Assembly: GCF_003634095.1 (NCBI RefSeq)
Contig: NZ_RBIR01000004.1
Coordinates: 310,001 to 374,000, forward strand
DNA: 64,000 nt
DNA from: Arthrobacter oryzae
GTDB lineage: Bacteria; Actinomycetota; Actinomycetes; Actinomycetales; Micrococcaceae
Reading direction: 5' to 3'
Below the pieces are notes generated by a model. It saw only the letters and a list, made by a program, of their open reading frames with translations. It searched no databases and had not been told where the DNA came from. Positions within the stretch are counted from its first letter, which is position 1; every line of letters starts with the position of its first letter. A program made the position numbers and the translations under genes. This document shows positions 54,467 through 62,224 of the stretch, in pieces.

Positions 54467-54523
54467 CGGGGCCGGCGGTGACGCCCTGGTGCCTGCGTCA
54501 AAGGGCCTGCATCTTTCCGACCG

Positions 54524-54529
54524 TACACT
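54524..54529 (+). promoter_or_regulatory. -10 box for leaderless Trypco1-domain gene
   Basis: TACACT followed by 7 nt and the ATG at 54537. Confidence 0.45.
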
Positions 54530-54536
54530 CGCTGAA

Positions 54537-54893
54537 ATGGAGGAAGCCATGACCGAGATCTTGCGCTACGAAGTCGGGGCGGGGACAGTGCTGGTGGAGG
54601 TCGAGGACAACAGCTTCGGTGTGGAGCGGCCCTCCCGCAACGAACAGGGAATCCTCGAGGCAGGGCGGCGCCTTGAGGACGCACTTTCGGCAGTCAGGCC
54701 GGCGGCCAGCGCCGCCGCCGAAGTGATGAAGGAACTCGGCGCGGAACATCTGGAAATCCAGTTCGGTGTGAAGCTGGCCGGGGATGCCGGCGCCATTATC
54801 GCCAGGACGTCCGCCGAAGGACACTTCATCGTCCGGATGTCCTTCACCAAGGCTTCCGTGGCCATAGCGCCGGAGGAAGAGATCATGCTCTGA
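54537..54893 (+). CDS. Trypsin-co-occurring domain (Trypco1, CU044_2847-like) protein
   Basis: A 118-residue single-domain protein. VLVEVEDNSFGVERPSRNEQ (about 19-38), the helical LEDALSAVRPAASAAAEVMK and LEIQFGVKLAGDAGAIIART (about 78-97) match the Trypco1 domain, found with trypsin-like proteases and NTPases in proposed conflict/effector systems of actinobacteria and others. No protease or STAND NTPase is adjacent here, so it is an orphan and its role is unknown. ATG 54537 sits 7 nt behind TACACT; ATG 54549 with GGAGGA upstream is an equally reasonable start. Confidence 0.75.
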   Translation: MEEAMTEILRYEVGAGTVLVEVEDNSFGVERPSRNEQGILEAGRRLEDALSAVRPAASAAAEVMKELGAEHLEIQFGVKLAGDAGAIIARTSAEGHFIVRMSFTKASVAIAPEEEIML

Positions 54894-54925
54894 GGGCGCG
54901 CAGCGGGTTTCTCCCGGCGGCCCGG

Positions 54926-55162
54926 CTAGCGGCGTCGGGACCGCCCGCGGGCTCCCAGCCCGCCGCCGAGCACGGGAGATCCCATGCCGAGGAGGTAGCC
55001 GAAGTCATACCAGTTCCCGGCGCGGGCGGAGTTGTAGAAGGGGAACTCGCTCCAAAATCCGAAAACATGGGCGATCAGCACGATCCATGCCGTCAGCCCG
55101 TTCCAGAAACCCCACAGCAGGTCTTGCCACCACACGATGTACTCCCTTGGCTGGAACTCCAC
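54926..55162 (-). CDS. Small conserved membrane protein, unknown function
   Basis: A 78-residue protein starting at GTG 55162 (MEFQPREYIVWWQDLLWGFW), with one or two hydrophobic segments (about 8-33 and 52-68), the aromatic motif FWSEFPFYNSARAGNWYDFG (about 34-53) and a basic tail. I recognise the sequence type as a common actinobacterial hypothetical protein but know no function. Longer upstream reading in this frame looks non-coding. It lies 65 bp beyond the aminotransferase stop on the same strand. Confidence 0.7.
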   Translation of the reverse strand: MEFQPREYIVWWQDLLWGFWNGLTAWIVLIAHVFGFWSEFPFYNSARAGNWYDFGYLLGMGSPVLGGGLGARGRSRRR

Positions 55163-55227
55163 GGCACCCGGACGGGCCAAGCCGGCCCGAGGCCAGAATA
55201 GCCGGGCCAGCTGTGAATGCCGTGTGC

Positions 55228-56442
55228 TTAGGCTATGACGCCCGCAGTGCCTGCAGTAGGGTCTGTGGACCCGGCGCGGCCCGCTGCCGGCTCGCGTGCA
55301 GGCAGGCGCCCGAGGCCCTCCACGAGATCGGCCTGGCCGCCACAGAGCGCAATGCGGATCCAGCCCTCGCCGATCGAACCGAACGCCGTGCCCGGGGCGA
55401 AGGCCACGCCGGAGTCCGCCAGGAAGCGCCGCGTCCAGGCCCGGACGTCCCCGCCGCTGGCATGGGAGACATCCGCCCACAGGTAGAAGGCGCCCTGGGC
55501 TGTGAGGTAAGGGATGCCGTGGGAGCGCAGCACGGCGGAGGCCGCGTCACGATTGGCCCGGTAGTGGGCATGGGCGTGGGCAACGTAGTCCTGCGGGCCC
55601 GTCAGGGCAGCCAGCGCCGCGTACTGCGACGGCGAGGCCACACAGGACACAATCGCCTCCATGACGTTGTTCATCTTCTGCTCCAGGCCCGGCGGGCAGA
55701 TCAGGGCGCCGATGCGGAGCCCGGTCAGCCCGTAGGTCTTGGAGAGGGTGAGCGAGGTGAACACACGGGCTTCGCCAGGAACCTCGCTGTCGAAGCGGGC
55801 CGGGCTGACGTGCGAGACGTCGTAGGTGAACGCCTCGTAGCATTCGTCCGAAATGACCCAGAGATCGTGCCGACGCGCCAGCTCCACGAGCCGTCGGGTC
55901 AGATCCTCGCCCAGGACGGCGCCGAGCGGGTTGGACGGGGAATTCAGGATCAGCACCTTGGTCCGCGGCGTGATGAGTGCCTCGATGTCCTCGATTCGCG
56001 GCTGAAAGTCGTGTTCGGGGTACAGCGGGTAGCGCACCGGAACGGCGTGCAGCAGGCTGCTCGTCATGGCAAAAGTGGGGTAGCCGGGGTTGGGAATCAG
56101 GATCTCGTCCCCGGGGGAGAGCAGCAGGCTCATCGCGAAGTGCAGGCCCTGCTGGGCGCCGTCGACCACGTAGACCCGGTCTGCGCCGACCGGCGTCGCG
56201 TTGTGTTCGCGGAATCGGGCGGCGAACGCCTCGCGCAGTGCGGGGATTCCGGCGTTCGGCGTGTAGTTGGTTTCGTCCCGGTCGAGGCAGGCCATTCCGG
56301 CCTCAAGAATATGGCGGGGGACCGCGAAGCCGGGCTCGCCGATACTCAGCACGATCGCCCCGGGCGTTGCCCAGGCGGCTTCGGTGATCTCGCGGATCTG
56401 GTTGATCGGGACGTCGCGGACATGTGCGGCAAGCTCGGGCAT
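55228..56442 (-). CDS. Class I/II PLP-dependent aminotransferase
   Basis: A 404-residue fold-type I aminotransferase. SIGEPGFAVPRHI (about 33-45), NYTPNAGIPALREAFA, LNSPSNPLGAVL (about 166-177), SDECYEAFTYD and LSKTYGLTGLRIG (about 230-242) with the Schiff-base Lys are all present, and the C-terminal Arg in WIRIALCG binds the carboxylate. The amino acid specificity is not determinable by eye; aspartate/aromatic-type is likely. ATG 56442 was chosen over 56451 because TAGGAT lies 7 nt upstream, fitting a leaderless mRNA. It diverges from truB. Confidence 0.92.
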   Translation of the reverse strand: MPELAAHVRDVPINQIREITEAAWATPGAIVLSIGEPGFAVPRHILEAGMACLDRDETNYTPNAGIPALREAFAARFREHNATPVGADRVYVVDGAQQGLHFAMSLLLSPGDEILIPNPGYPTFAMTSSLLHAVPVRYPLYPEHDFQPRIEDIEALITPRTKVLILNSPSNPLGAVLGEDLTRRLVELARRHDLWVISDECYEAFTYDVSHVSPARFDSEVPGEARVFTSLTLSKTYGLTGLRIGALICPPGLEQKMNNVMEAIVSCVASPSQYAALAALTGPQDYVAHAHAHYRANRDAASAVLRSHGIPYLTAQGAFYLWADVSHASGGDVRAWTRRFLADSGVAFAPGTAFGSIGEGWIRIALCGGQADLVEGLGRLPAREPAAGRAGSTDPTAGTAGVIA

Positions 56443-56449
56443 GTTTGCC

Positions 56450-56455
56450 ATCCTA
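56450..56455 (-). promoter_or_regulatory. -10 box for leaderless aminotransferase gene
   Basis: TAGGAT on the minus strand, 7 nt before the ATG at 56442. Confidence 0.5.
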
Positions 56456-56541
56456 ACGGGCTGTGCCTGCAACGGGCCCGGGTTTGGCCGTCGAGCGGCC
56501 CGCCGGGCGGCCCATGGGCCGTGGGGCACGGCTGGCCCGCC

Positions 56542-56547
56542 TATACT
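56542..56547 (+). promoter_or_regulatory. -10 box for leaderless truB
   Basis: TATACT, near-consensus, followed by 7 nt and the GTG at 56555. A GGGAGG immediately before the start is too close to act as a Shine-Dalgarno. Confidence 0.6.
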
Positions 56548-56554
56548 GGGAGGC

Positions 56555-57565
56555 GTGCTTTCTGGACTGGTGATAGTGGACAAGCCGCAAGGCTGGACCA
56601 GCCACGATGTGGTTGGGCGGATGCGGCGGATCGCCGGTACCCGAAAGGTCGGTCACGCCGGGACGTTGGATCCTATGGCCACCGGCGTTCTCGTGGTCGG
56701 CATTAACAAGGCCACCCGGCTGCTGACCTACATCGTGGGCACCTCCAAGACCTACACCGCCACCATCAGGCTCGGCGAATCCACTGTTACGGACGACGCC
56801 GAAGGGGAGGTCACTGCCACCCGCAGTGCCGCCGGGGTCACCGATGCCGCTGTCCGCGCCGGCGTCGAGGACCTGACCGGGGAGATCGAACAGGTGCCCA
56901 GCAGCGTGAGCGCCATCAAAGTCAACGGCGAACGCGCCTACGCCCGCGTCCGGTCCGGAGAAGAGGTCAAGCTCGCGGCCCGGCCCGTGACGATCCACCG
57001 CTTTGAGGTCCATGAAATCCGCCGCCTTCACACGGGGGTGGCAGACGGCGAGGCCCTGGACGTGGACGTCACGGTGGAGTGCTCCTCCGGTACGTACATC
57101 CGTGCCCTGGCCCGCGACCTCGGTGAGGCGCTCGGCGTCGGCGGCCACTTGACGGCGCTGCGCAGGACCCAGGTGGGGCCCTACACGCTTGACCAGGCGC
57201 ACACCCTCGAACAGTTGGCGGAGAAACTGGACGTCCTGGAGATCTCGGACGCGGCACGGGCGCTTATGCCGAACCGTGAACTCAGCGAGGCGGAGACCAC
57301 GGAGATTTCCTTCGGTCGCAGGATCACCGCCGGAGCCGGCGCCGGCACGCCGGAGGCAGCCACCGCTGAGAATCCTGCAGCGGCCTTCGCGCCGGACGGT
57401 ACTCTGGTGGCCCTGCTGGCCGACGCCGGAAGCTATGCCAAGCCGGTGCTGGTGTTCGCTCCCGATAACGAGAAGCACGGCAAAGAGAAGCACGGCGGCG
57501 ATGAGCTTCGCAGTGATGAGCTCGGCAGTGATGAGCACGGCAACGATAAGCGGGCCGGCCAGTAG
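56555..57565 (+). CDS. truB: tRNA pseudouridine(55) synthase
   Basis: A 336-residue enzyme forming pseudouridine 55 in the T-loop of tRNAs. The catalytic Asp-39 is in VGHAGTLDPMATGVLV; KTYTATIRLGESTVTDDAEG and CSSGTYIRALARDLGEALG are conserved. The core is followed by a charged C-terminal tail (about 305-336) with repeated HG/DEL units (EKHGKEKHGGDEL, RSDELGSDEHGND). GTG 56555 gives the usual SGLVIVDKPQGWTSHD start. The stop overlaps the next GTG (TAGTG). Confidence 0.95.
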   Translation: MLSGLVIVDKPQGWTSHDVVGRMRRIAGTRKVGHAGTLDPMATGVLVVGINKATRLLTYIVGTSKTYTATIRLGESTVTDDAEGEVTATRSAAGVTDAAVRAGVEDLTGEIEQVPSSVSAIKVNGERAYARVRSGEEVKLAARPVTIHRFEVHEIRRLHTGVADGEALDVDVTVECSSGTYIRALARDLGEALGVGGHLTALRRTQVGPYTLDQAHTLEQLAEKLDVLEISDAARALMPNRELSEAETTEISFGRRITAGAGAGTPEAATAENPAAAFAPDGTLVALLADAGSYAKPVLVFAPDNEKHGKEKHGGDELRSDELGSDEHGNDKRAGQ

Positions 57566-57918
57566 TGGACGCGTATTTCTACATCATTCTGGTGGTCGGT
57601 CTGCTGTCCACCATCATCTGCGCCGTCGCCGGCATCATGAAAAAGGCGCCCAATGACACGACGATCCTCTCGGTGGCCGCCGTCGAACTTTCCCTCCTGG
57701 TCTATCTGATCGGGTCGATTGTCCGGGTGGCCGGCGGGGAGCGGATGGCGGGGGAGGCGTGGGAGTTCTGGGGCTACATGGCGACGGCGCTGCTGCTCCC
57801 GGTCGGTGCCGTGTACTGGGCCATCCTGGAGCGGACCCGGTGGAGCAACTTCGTCCTCGCCGCCGTCGGCGTTACCGCCGTGGTGATGGCGGCCCGAATG
57901 AACCAGATCTGGTACTGA
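57565..57918 (+). CDS. Conserved four-helix membrane protein downstream of truB
   Basis: A 117-residue protein with four predicted membrane helices (about 4-24, 33-53, 66-86, 92-110) and few charged residues. I cannot assign a family or function; proteins of this size and layout commonly follow truB in actinobacteria. GTG 57565 overlaps the truB stop, so it is co-translated with it. The next membrane protein starts 2 bp after its stop. Confidence 0.75.
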   Translation: MDAYFYIILVVGLLSTIICAVAGIMKKAPNDTTILSVAAVELSLLVYLIGSIVRVAGGERMAGEAWEFWGYMATALLLPVGAVYWAILERTRWSNFVLAAVGVTAVVMAARMNQIWY

Positions 57919-57919
57919 C

Positions 57920-58471
57920 ATGGAAGAGGCAGAAAACGTGAGCGCAAAACCCTCGCAGGATGGGGCGGGCAACCCGGCGCCGGATCCCCGTATCGCGGAA
58001 CAGCCCGATGCCGGGCTGCCGGGCGCTGCGTCCACCAACGCTGGCACCCCCGGGAAGTCCCCTGCCCCGACCAACACCCGCAACACAGGACCTGGCCGGC
58101 TGCTGATTGCGGTCTATGCCGTATTCGCGATTTCCGCGACCGCCCGGGCCGGCTACCAGATCCTGACGAAGTTTTCCGAGGCGCCGCTGGCGTACCTGTT
58201 GTCCGCTTTCGCCGCCGTCGTCTACGTGGTGGCCACGGTATCCCTCGCCAAGCCGGGCCGCACAGCGTTCAAGGTCTCCCTGGTGGCAGTGCTCGTGGAG
58301 CTTGTCGGCGTCCTCGTGGTGGGGGCACTGAGCGTTTTCGACTCGGTGAACTTCCCGCACGAGACAGTGTGGTCCTTGTTCGGCCGCGGCTACGGGTTCG
58401 TCCCGCTGCTGTTGCCCATCCTGGGCCTCATCTGGCTGTACCGCCGGCGACCATCCGCCCGGCAGGCGTAA
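57920..58471 (+). CDS. Membrane protein, unknown function
   Basis: A 183-residue protein with a polar N-terminus (about 1-58, Pro/Ala/Asn-rich) and four hydrophobic segments (about 60-80, 91-111, 118-138, 155-175) ending in a basic tail. No family is recognised. ATG 57920 is 2 bp after the previous stop; GTG 57938 with GAGGCAGAAAAC upstream is an alternative. It forms an apparent operon with truB and the four-helix protein and is followed by a small terminator. Confidence 0.72.
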   Translation: MEEAENVSAKPSQDGAGNPAPDPRIAEQPDAGLPGAASTNAGTPGKSPAPTNTRNTGPGRLLIAVYAVFAISATARAGYQILTKFSEAPLAYLLSAFAAVVYVVATVSLAKPGRTAFKVSLVAVLVELVGVLVVGALSVFDSVNFPHETVWSLFGRGYGFVPLLLPILGLIWLYRRRPSARQA

Positions 58472-58475
58472 GCGG

Positions 58476-58495
58476 GATCCCTTTCGGGGTCTTTT
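58476..58495 (+). terminator. Terminator after the truB operon
   Basis: GATCCC (58476-58481) pairs with GGGGTC (58486-58491, one G-U) and is followed by TTTT. Several CCGGGCTG repeats follow at 58496-58545. Confidence 0.6.
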
Positions 58496-58581
58496 CCCGG
58501 GCTGTTGTCCGGGCTGTGCTTCCGGGCTGACTTTCCGGGCCGGGTTGTGCGTGAGCCGCCCGAGGCGACGGTGACTCGCCC

Positions 58582-59163
58582 CTATGCCCGGCCGCTTCGG
58601 CGCAAGGCCTCGGTGAGCCTGGTTCGCAATGCCGGCCACGCCGCGGCGAAACCCGGGTGCAGTTCCCTGTCGGCCACCGCGTCAATCCCTACCCACTGCA
58701 GTTCGAGGCTTTCAGGGTCGCTGATCGCGGCTTCGAAGGGCCGCTGTGCTTCGGCGACCACGGTCGTGTAGGACCAGTAGCCGACGTCGAACACCGCGGT
58801 GAACAGGACTCGGACGTTCTCGGGCGGCACCGCGGCTTCTTCCTGCGCTTCCCGCAGCGCACCGTGAATGGCCTCTTCCCCTTGGTGCAGGGCGCCGCCG
58901 GGCAGTCCCCAGGTGCCGCCCTGATCGCTCCAAAGGGCGCGGTGCTGGAGCAGGACGCCCTTTGACGGATCGTGGACAAGGAGCCCGGCCGAACCGAACC
59001 GTCCCCAGAACCGTCCCCGCTCGCCGTCGACCCAGGCGTCGCCAGGGTCGCGTGGACCAAATGGGCGGCGCGGATCGCCCGCCAGGGGCCCTGCGAACGG
59101 TGCTGCCAATGGTCCTGTCCTGAACGCTGCTTCTCCGGTTTGGGGTGCTGCTGTACTGTCCAT
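58582..59163 (-). CDS. Nudix hydrolase
   Basis: A 193-residue Nudix protein. The Nudix box GGALHQGEEAIHGALREAQEEAAV is at about 89-112; the REAQEE core with catalytic Glu residues is intact, with Ala replacing the usual Gly of EExGU. The N-terminal about 45 residues are Pro/Gly-rich. The family hydrolyses nucleoside diphosphates linked to another moiety; the substrate is unknown. CTGGAGG lies just before the ATG. It converges on the truB operon and diverges from the HNH gene. Confidence 0.88.
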   Translation of the reverse strand: MDSTAAPQTGEAAFRTGPLAAPFAGPLAGDPRRPFGPRDPGDAWVDGERGRFWGRFGSAGLLVHDPSKGVLLQHRALWSDQGGTWGLPGGALHQGEEAIHGALREAQEEAAVPPENVRVLFTAVFDVGYWSYTTVVAEAQRPFEAAISDPESLELQWVGIDAVADRELHPGFAAAWPALRTRLTEALRRSGRA

Positions 59164-59233
59164 GCCTCCAGCTTGCCACGCCCCCCGGTTCGTACGACGT
59201 CGGCAGCGGAAGTCAGGGTTGGCAGCGGTTGCT

Positions 59234-59343
59234 GGCCCCGGGCGTCAGACCGCCCAACGTGGCCCCGGGCGTCAGGCGCCGTCAGGCCGCCGACGAGTTC
59301 CCGGGCGTCGGGCCGCCCAACGTGGCCCCGGGCGTCAGACCGC
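59234..59343. repeat. Degenerate direct repeats upstream of the DUF222/HNH gene
   Basis: GGCCCCGGGCGTCAG occurs at 59234-59248 and 59261-59275 and again near 59324-59338; the longer block with ACCGCCCAACGTGG between copies recurs about 64 bp later with a few changes. It fills much of the 231-bp gap between the Nudix and HNH genes. Confidence 0.75.
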
Positions 59344-59382
59344 AGCAGAAGCAGGTCGATGAATCTTGTCGGACCCCGCCGC

Positions 59383-59388
59383 TAGTGT
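59383..59388 (+). promoter_or_regulatory. -10 box for leaderless DUF222/HNH gene
   Basis: TAGTGT followed by 6 nt and the ATG at 59395. Confidence 0.55.
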
Positions 59389-59394
59389 TTAGTC

Positions 59395-61296
59395 ATGGAA
59401 ACCGTTGGCGAGTTCATCCCGGATCGGGCCCCGTCGTGGGCCGGCCAGGCGATGGCCTCGCAGCTGCCCGGTCGTGTTGCCGTGGCCGGCGCGGCGGACG
59501 GCGTCGGGACCTTGTACAGCATGCAAAACGATGTTGCGGGAGGCATGGCGATAGACGACGCGGCTGACGCTGCGGACGCTGTGGACGCGGCGTTGACGCT
59601 GCTCCGGTCATGGAGCCCGGCGGCGCGTGCCGATGTGGCGCTGTTCGGCCTGAGGGAGGCCGCCGACTTCGCCGGCCGGGTGGAGGAACTGTCCCGCACG
59701 GTCGAATACTTCCAGATGATTGGCGCCGCGGCGGTGGACCGGACGCGCAAAGAGTCGGCCGCGGCCCCGCCGGCCGCTGGCTGGGGCGCTGACGCCGCGA
59801 CGCCGGCAACCTGGCTCACGGGGTGGACCCAAGACGCCGACGCCGGTTCCGCGGCCGGCCCGTCTGGGACGGGACCCGCGGCCGGCCCGTCCGTGCCGGC
59901 CGCAGTCCCGGCGGCAGTATCGGGTGCCGTGCCAGTTGCGGCGGATGACGGGTACCGGAACGCGGCAGAGTTCCTGCAGGCGCGGCTGAGGATCAGCGCC
60001 CCCGAAGCTCGGCGGCGTTTGGCCTTGGCCGGTGAGTTGTTGCCCCGCACTAATTGCGGCGGTCATACCGGGCCGCCCGCGCGGGAAGAGCTCGCCGCGT
60101 CCGTAGCGTCCGGGGAGGTCGCTTCGCACGCCGCGACCATTATCACTACCGCGATGAACCGGGTCCGGCACTTGTGCCCGCCGGAGACCGCCGCCGCGAT
60201 GGAACACGCCCTGACCCGGACGGCAATCGAGAACGACCCCGATTTCCTGGCGCGGATCGCCCGGCGCTGGGTCGAGGCCCTGGACCAGGACGGTGCCGAA
60301 CCCTCGGAGGACGTCCTGCGCCGGCTCCAGGGCGCGTTCATCCGGAAACCCCGGCATGGTCTGCACCATCTGGAAATCTTCGCCACTGCCGACCAATTCG
60401 AACACCTCGTGACGGTCATGAACACCGCCACCAACCCACGCACAGGAACGGCCGCCGGGACGGGCCAGGACACCGCAGCTGACGCGGCCGGGCAGTCGGC
60501 CGCGGTCGGGAACGCAGTGGAATCCGTTGCCGTCAGTATCGGTACCGGCCAGAACACCGAAGCTGGCGGGGCCGGGAAGTCGGCCGCGGCCGGGAATGCC
60601 GTGGAAACCGCCGTCAGCATCGGAACCGATCCGGCCGGCGCGGGCGCGGCTGATGCGCTGGACCGGCGCTCCCGCCCGCAACGGCTGCTCGACGGCCTGG
60701 TCGGTGGCTGCAAAGCCGCCCTCGCAGCGGGCGGCCTGCCCGCCACTGGCGGGTTCCGGCCCCAAATCATGGCCACCATCGACTACCGGGACCTGCTCCA
60801 GCGCCTCGGCGGAACCGGCATCCCGGGCGAGGTTGCCGGCGGCGTGCCAGGCGGCGCGGAGTCCCTGAACCAAGGGTCCGGCTCGCTGATGTTCACCGGC
60901 CCGATCACCGCCTCTACCGTCCGCAAACTCGCCTGCGACGCCGACATCATCCCGGTCGTGTTCGGCGGGGAAGGCCAGGTGCTGGACATCGGCCGCGCCT
61001 CCCGGGTCTTCCCGCCCCACATACGCAAGGCCCTCGTGGCCCGGGACGTTGGCTGCGCATTCCCGCAATGCACCATACCCGCGCTCTGGTGCGAGGCCCA
61101 CCACATCGATTACTGGTCCCGGGGCGGGAAGACCGGCACTTCCAACGGAACCCTGCTCTGTTCGCACCACCACCACCTGATCCACAAGGAACAGTGGTCC
61201 ATCCGGATGCGCGCCGGCATTCCCTGGTTCGTCCCGCCCCCGCACATCGACCCGGCCCAGGCACCCCGACGGAACAGGCATTTCCGCCTCGAATAG
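59395..61296 (+). CDS. DUF222 / 13E12-repeat family HNH endonuclease domain protein
   Basis: A 633-residue protein. An N-terminal DUF222 helical region (about 75-340) is followed by a low-complexity linker in which a block of about 25 residues (TGQDTAADAAGQSAAVGNAV and TGQNTEAGGAGKSAAAGNAV) occurs twice, and a C-terminal HNH nuclease domain (about 555-615; CAFPQCTIPALWCEAHHIDY then LLCSHHHHLIHKEQW). This family is highly multiplied in actinobacteria (REP13E12 in mycobacteria) and of unsettled function, possibly linked to mobile elements. The two zinc/structural Cys and catalytic His residues are intact. Confidence 0.88.
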   Translation: METVGEFIPDRAPSWAGQAMASQLPGRVAVAGAADGVGTLYSMQNDVAGGMAIDDAADAADAVDAALTLLRSWSPAARADVALFGLREAADFAGRVEELSRTVEYFQMIGAAAVDRTRKESAAAPPAAGWGADAATPATWLTGWTQDADAGSAAGPSGTGPAAGPSVPAAVPAAVSGAVPVAADDGYRNAAEFLQARLRISAPEARRRLALAGELLPRTNCGGHTGPPAREELAASVASGEVASHAATIITTAMNRVRHLCPPETAAAMEHALTRTAIENDPDFLARIARRWVEALDQDGAEPSEDVLRRLQGAFIRKPRHGLHHLEIFATADQFEHLVTVMNTATNPRTGTAAGTGQDTAADAAGQSAAVGNAVESVAVSIGTGQNTEAGGAGKSAAAGNAVETAVSIGTDPAGAGAADALDRRSRPQRLLDGLVGGCKAALAAGGLPATGGFRPQIMATIDYRDLLQRLGGTGIPGEVAGGVPGGAESLNQGSGSLMFTGPITASTVRKLACDADIIPVVFGGEGQVLDIGRASRVFPPHIRKALVARDVGCAFPQCTIPALWCEAHHIDYWSRGGKTGTSNGTLLCSHHHHLIHKEQWSIRMRAGIPWFVPPPHIDPAQAPRRNRHFRLE

Positions 61297-61444
61297 CCGA
61301 CCGACCGCCTGTTCGGCTCAACCGGGCTGTGCTCCACGACTTACCCGGCGGCAAGTCGTCGCCAGTGCGGGGACCAGCCACTGTGGCCGGGCCCCCGCGA
61401 CGCCGTAGGGAGGCGCTCCAGAGTATCGGCGCAGCACCTGTGGC

Positions 61445-62215
61445 ATGCTGAACCCCGTGCTCTCCAGAAACTTCCCGGTGACTCCTTCCCGTGTGCTCTT
61501 CTATGGAGTGACGGGCAGTGGCAAATCCTCGGCGGCCAGGGCCTACGCCGAGGCGACAGGCCTGCCCGAATTTTCGGTGGACGAATGCATCGGTTGGCTC
61601 CCCGGCTGGGAGCAGCGGGATGCAGCCGAGCAACGCGCCCTCGGCGCGGCCATCGTGGCCCAGGACCGCTGGGTGCCCGACAGTGCGTACGGCGATTGGC
61701 GGGACCTGGTCCTGGCCCGGGCGGAGTTGGTGGTCGCGCTTGACTATCCCCGCTGGCTGTCCCTGTCCCGGCTGGTTCGGCGGACCGTGCGAAGAATCGT
61801 GACCGGGCAGGTGGTCTGCAACGGAAACCGGGAGACATTGGCCCGAGCGCTCGCCAAGGACTCGGTGATCCGCTGGCACTTTCAATCCTTCGCCCGAAAG
61901 CGCCGGGTCATCCGGGACATGCAGGCAGGCCGGGATCTGTCGGCCGAACGCGACGCGCGGACGGTGGGGGACAGGCAGGCGGCGCGGGACCTTCAGGGCG
62001 TTCGGGATACGCCGAGCGTGATCGTCTTCCGGCGGCCCCGGGAATTGGAAGCGTGGCTGGAAGCCGCGGGCACGGGGACAGGCGCAGGCGCAGGCGCCGA
62101 CGGAGGCACAGGCGCGGGCGCAGGCGCAGGCGCCGACGGAGGCACAGGCGCAGGCGGAGGCGCAGGCGCGGCCGGGCCGAAAGCCTCTGAACCTCGCCCG
62201 ACCCTGCGCGCCTAG
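61445..62215 (+). CDS. P-loop adenylate-kinase-like (topology-modulation-type) ATPase
   Basis: A 256-residue protein. The Walker A motif YGVTGSGKSSAARA is at about 20-33, followed by DECIGWLPGWEQRD (about 46-59), typical of FlaR/topology-modulation-like kinases, and an Arg-rich lid region (about 110-170). The last about 50 residues are a Gly/Ala/Asp/Thr tract made of 12-residue repeats. Substrate unknown. No Shine-Dalgarno is seen before ATG 61445; GTG 61457 is possible. A six-base gap TAGGGT-N6 joins it to the next gene. Confidence 0.8.
   Translation: MLNPVLSRNFPVTPSRVLFYGVTGSGKSSAARAYAEATGLPEFSVDECIGWLPGWEQRDAAEQRALGAAIVAQDRWVPDSAYGDWRDLVLARAELVVALDYPRWLSLSRLVRRTVRRIVTGQVVCNGNRETLARALAKDSVIRWHFQSFARKRRVIRDMQAGRDLSAERDARTVGDRQAARDLQGVRDTPSVIVFRRPRELEAWLEAAGTGTGAGAGADGGTGAGAGAGADGGTGAGGGAGAAGPKASEPRPTLRA
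62069..62172. repeat. 36-bp tandem repeats at the 3' end of the P-loop gene
   Basis: Two 36-bp units (62069-62104, 62105-62140) and a partial third encode GTGTGAGAGADG, GTGAGAGAGADG and GTGAGGGAGAAG. Inside them a 6-bp GGCGCA period is visible, so length variation by slippage is likely. Confidence 0.85.
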
Positions 62216-62218
62216 GGT
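62213..62218 (+). promoter_or_regulatory. -10 box for leaderless small membrane protein gene
   Basis: TAGGGT overlaps the stop codon of the P-loop gene and ends 6 nt before the ATG at 62225. A GGAGGT in between is too close to the start to be a normal Shine-Dalgarno. Confidence 0.4.
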
Positions 62219-62224
62219 GGAGGT

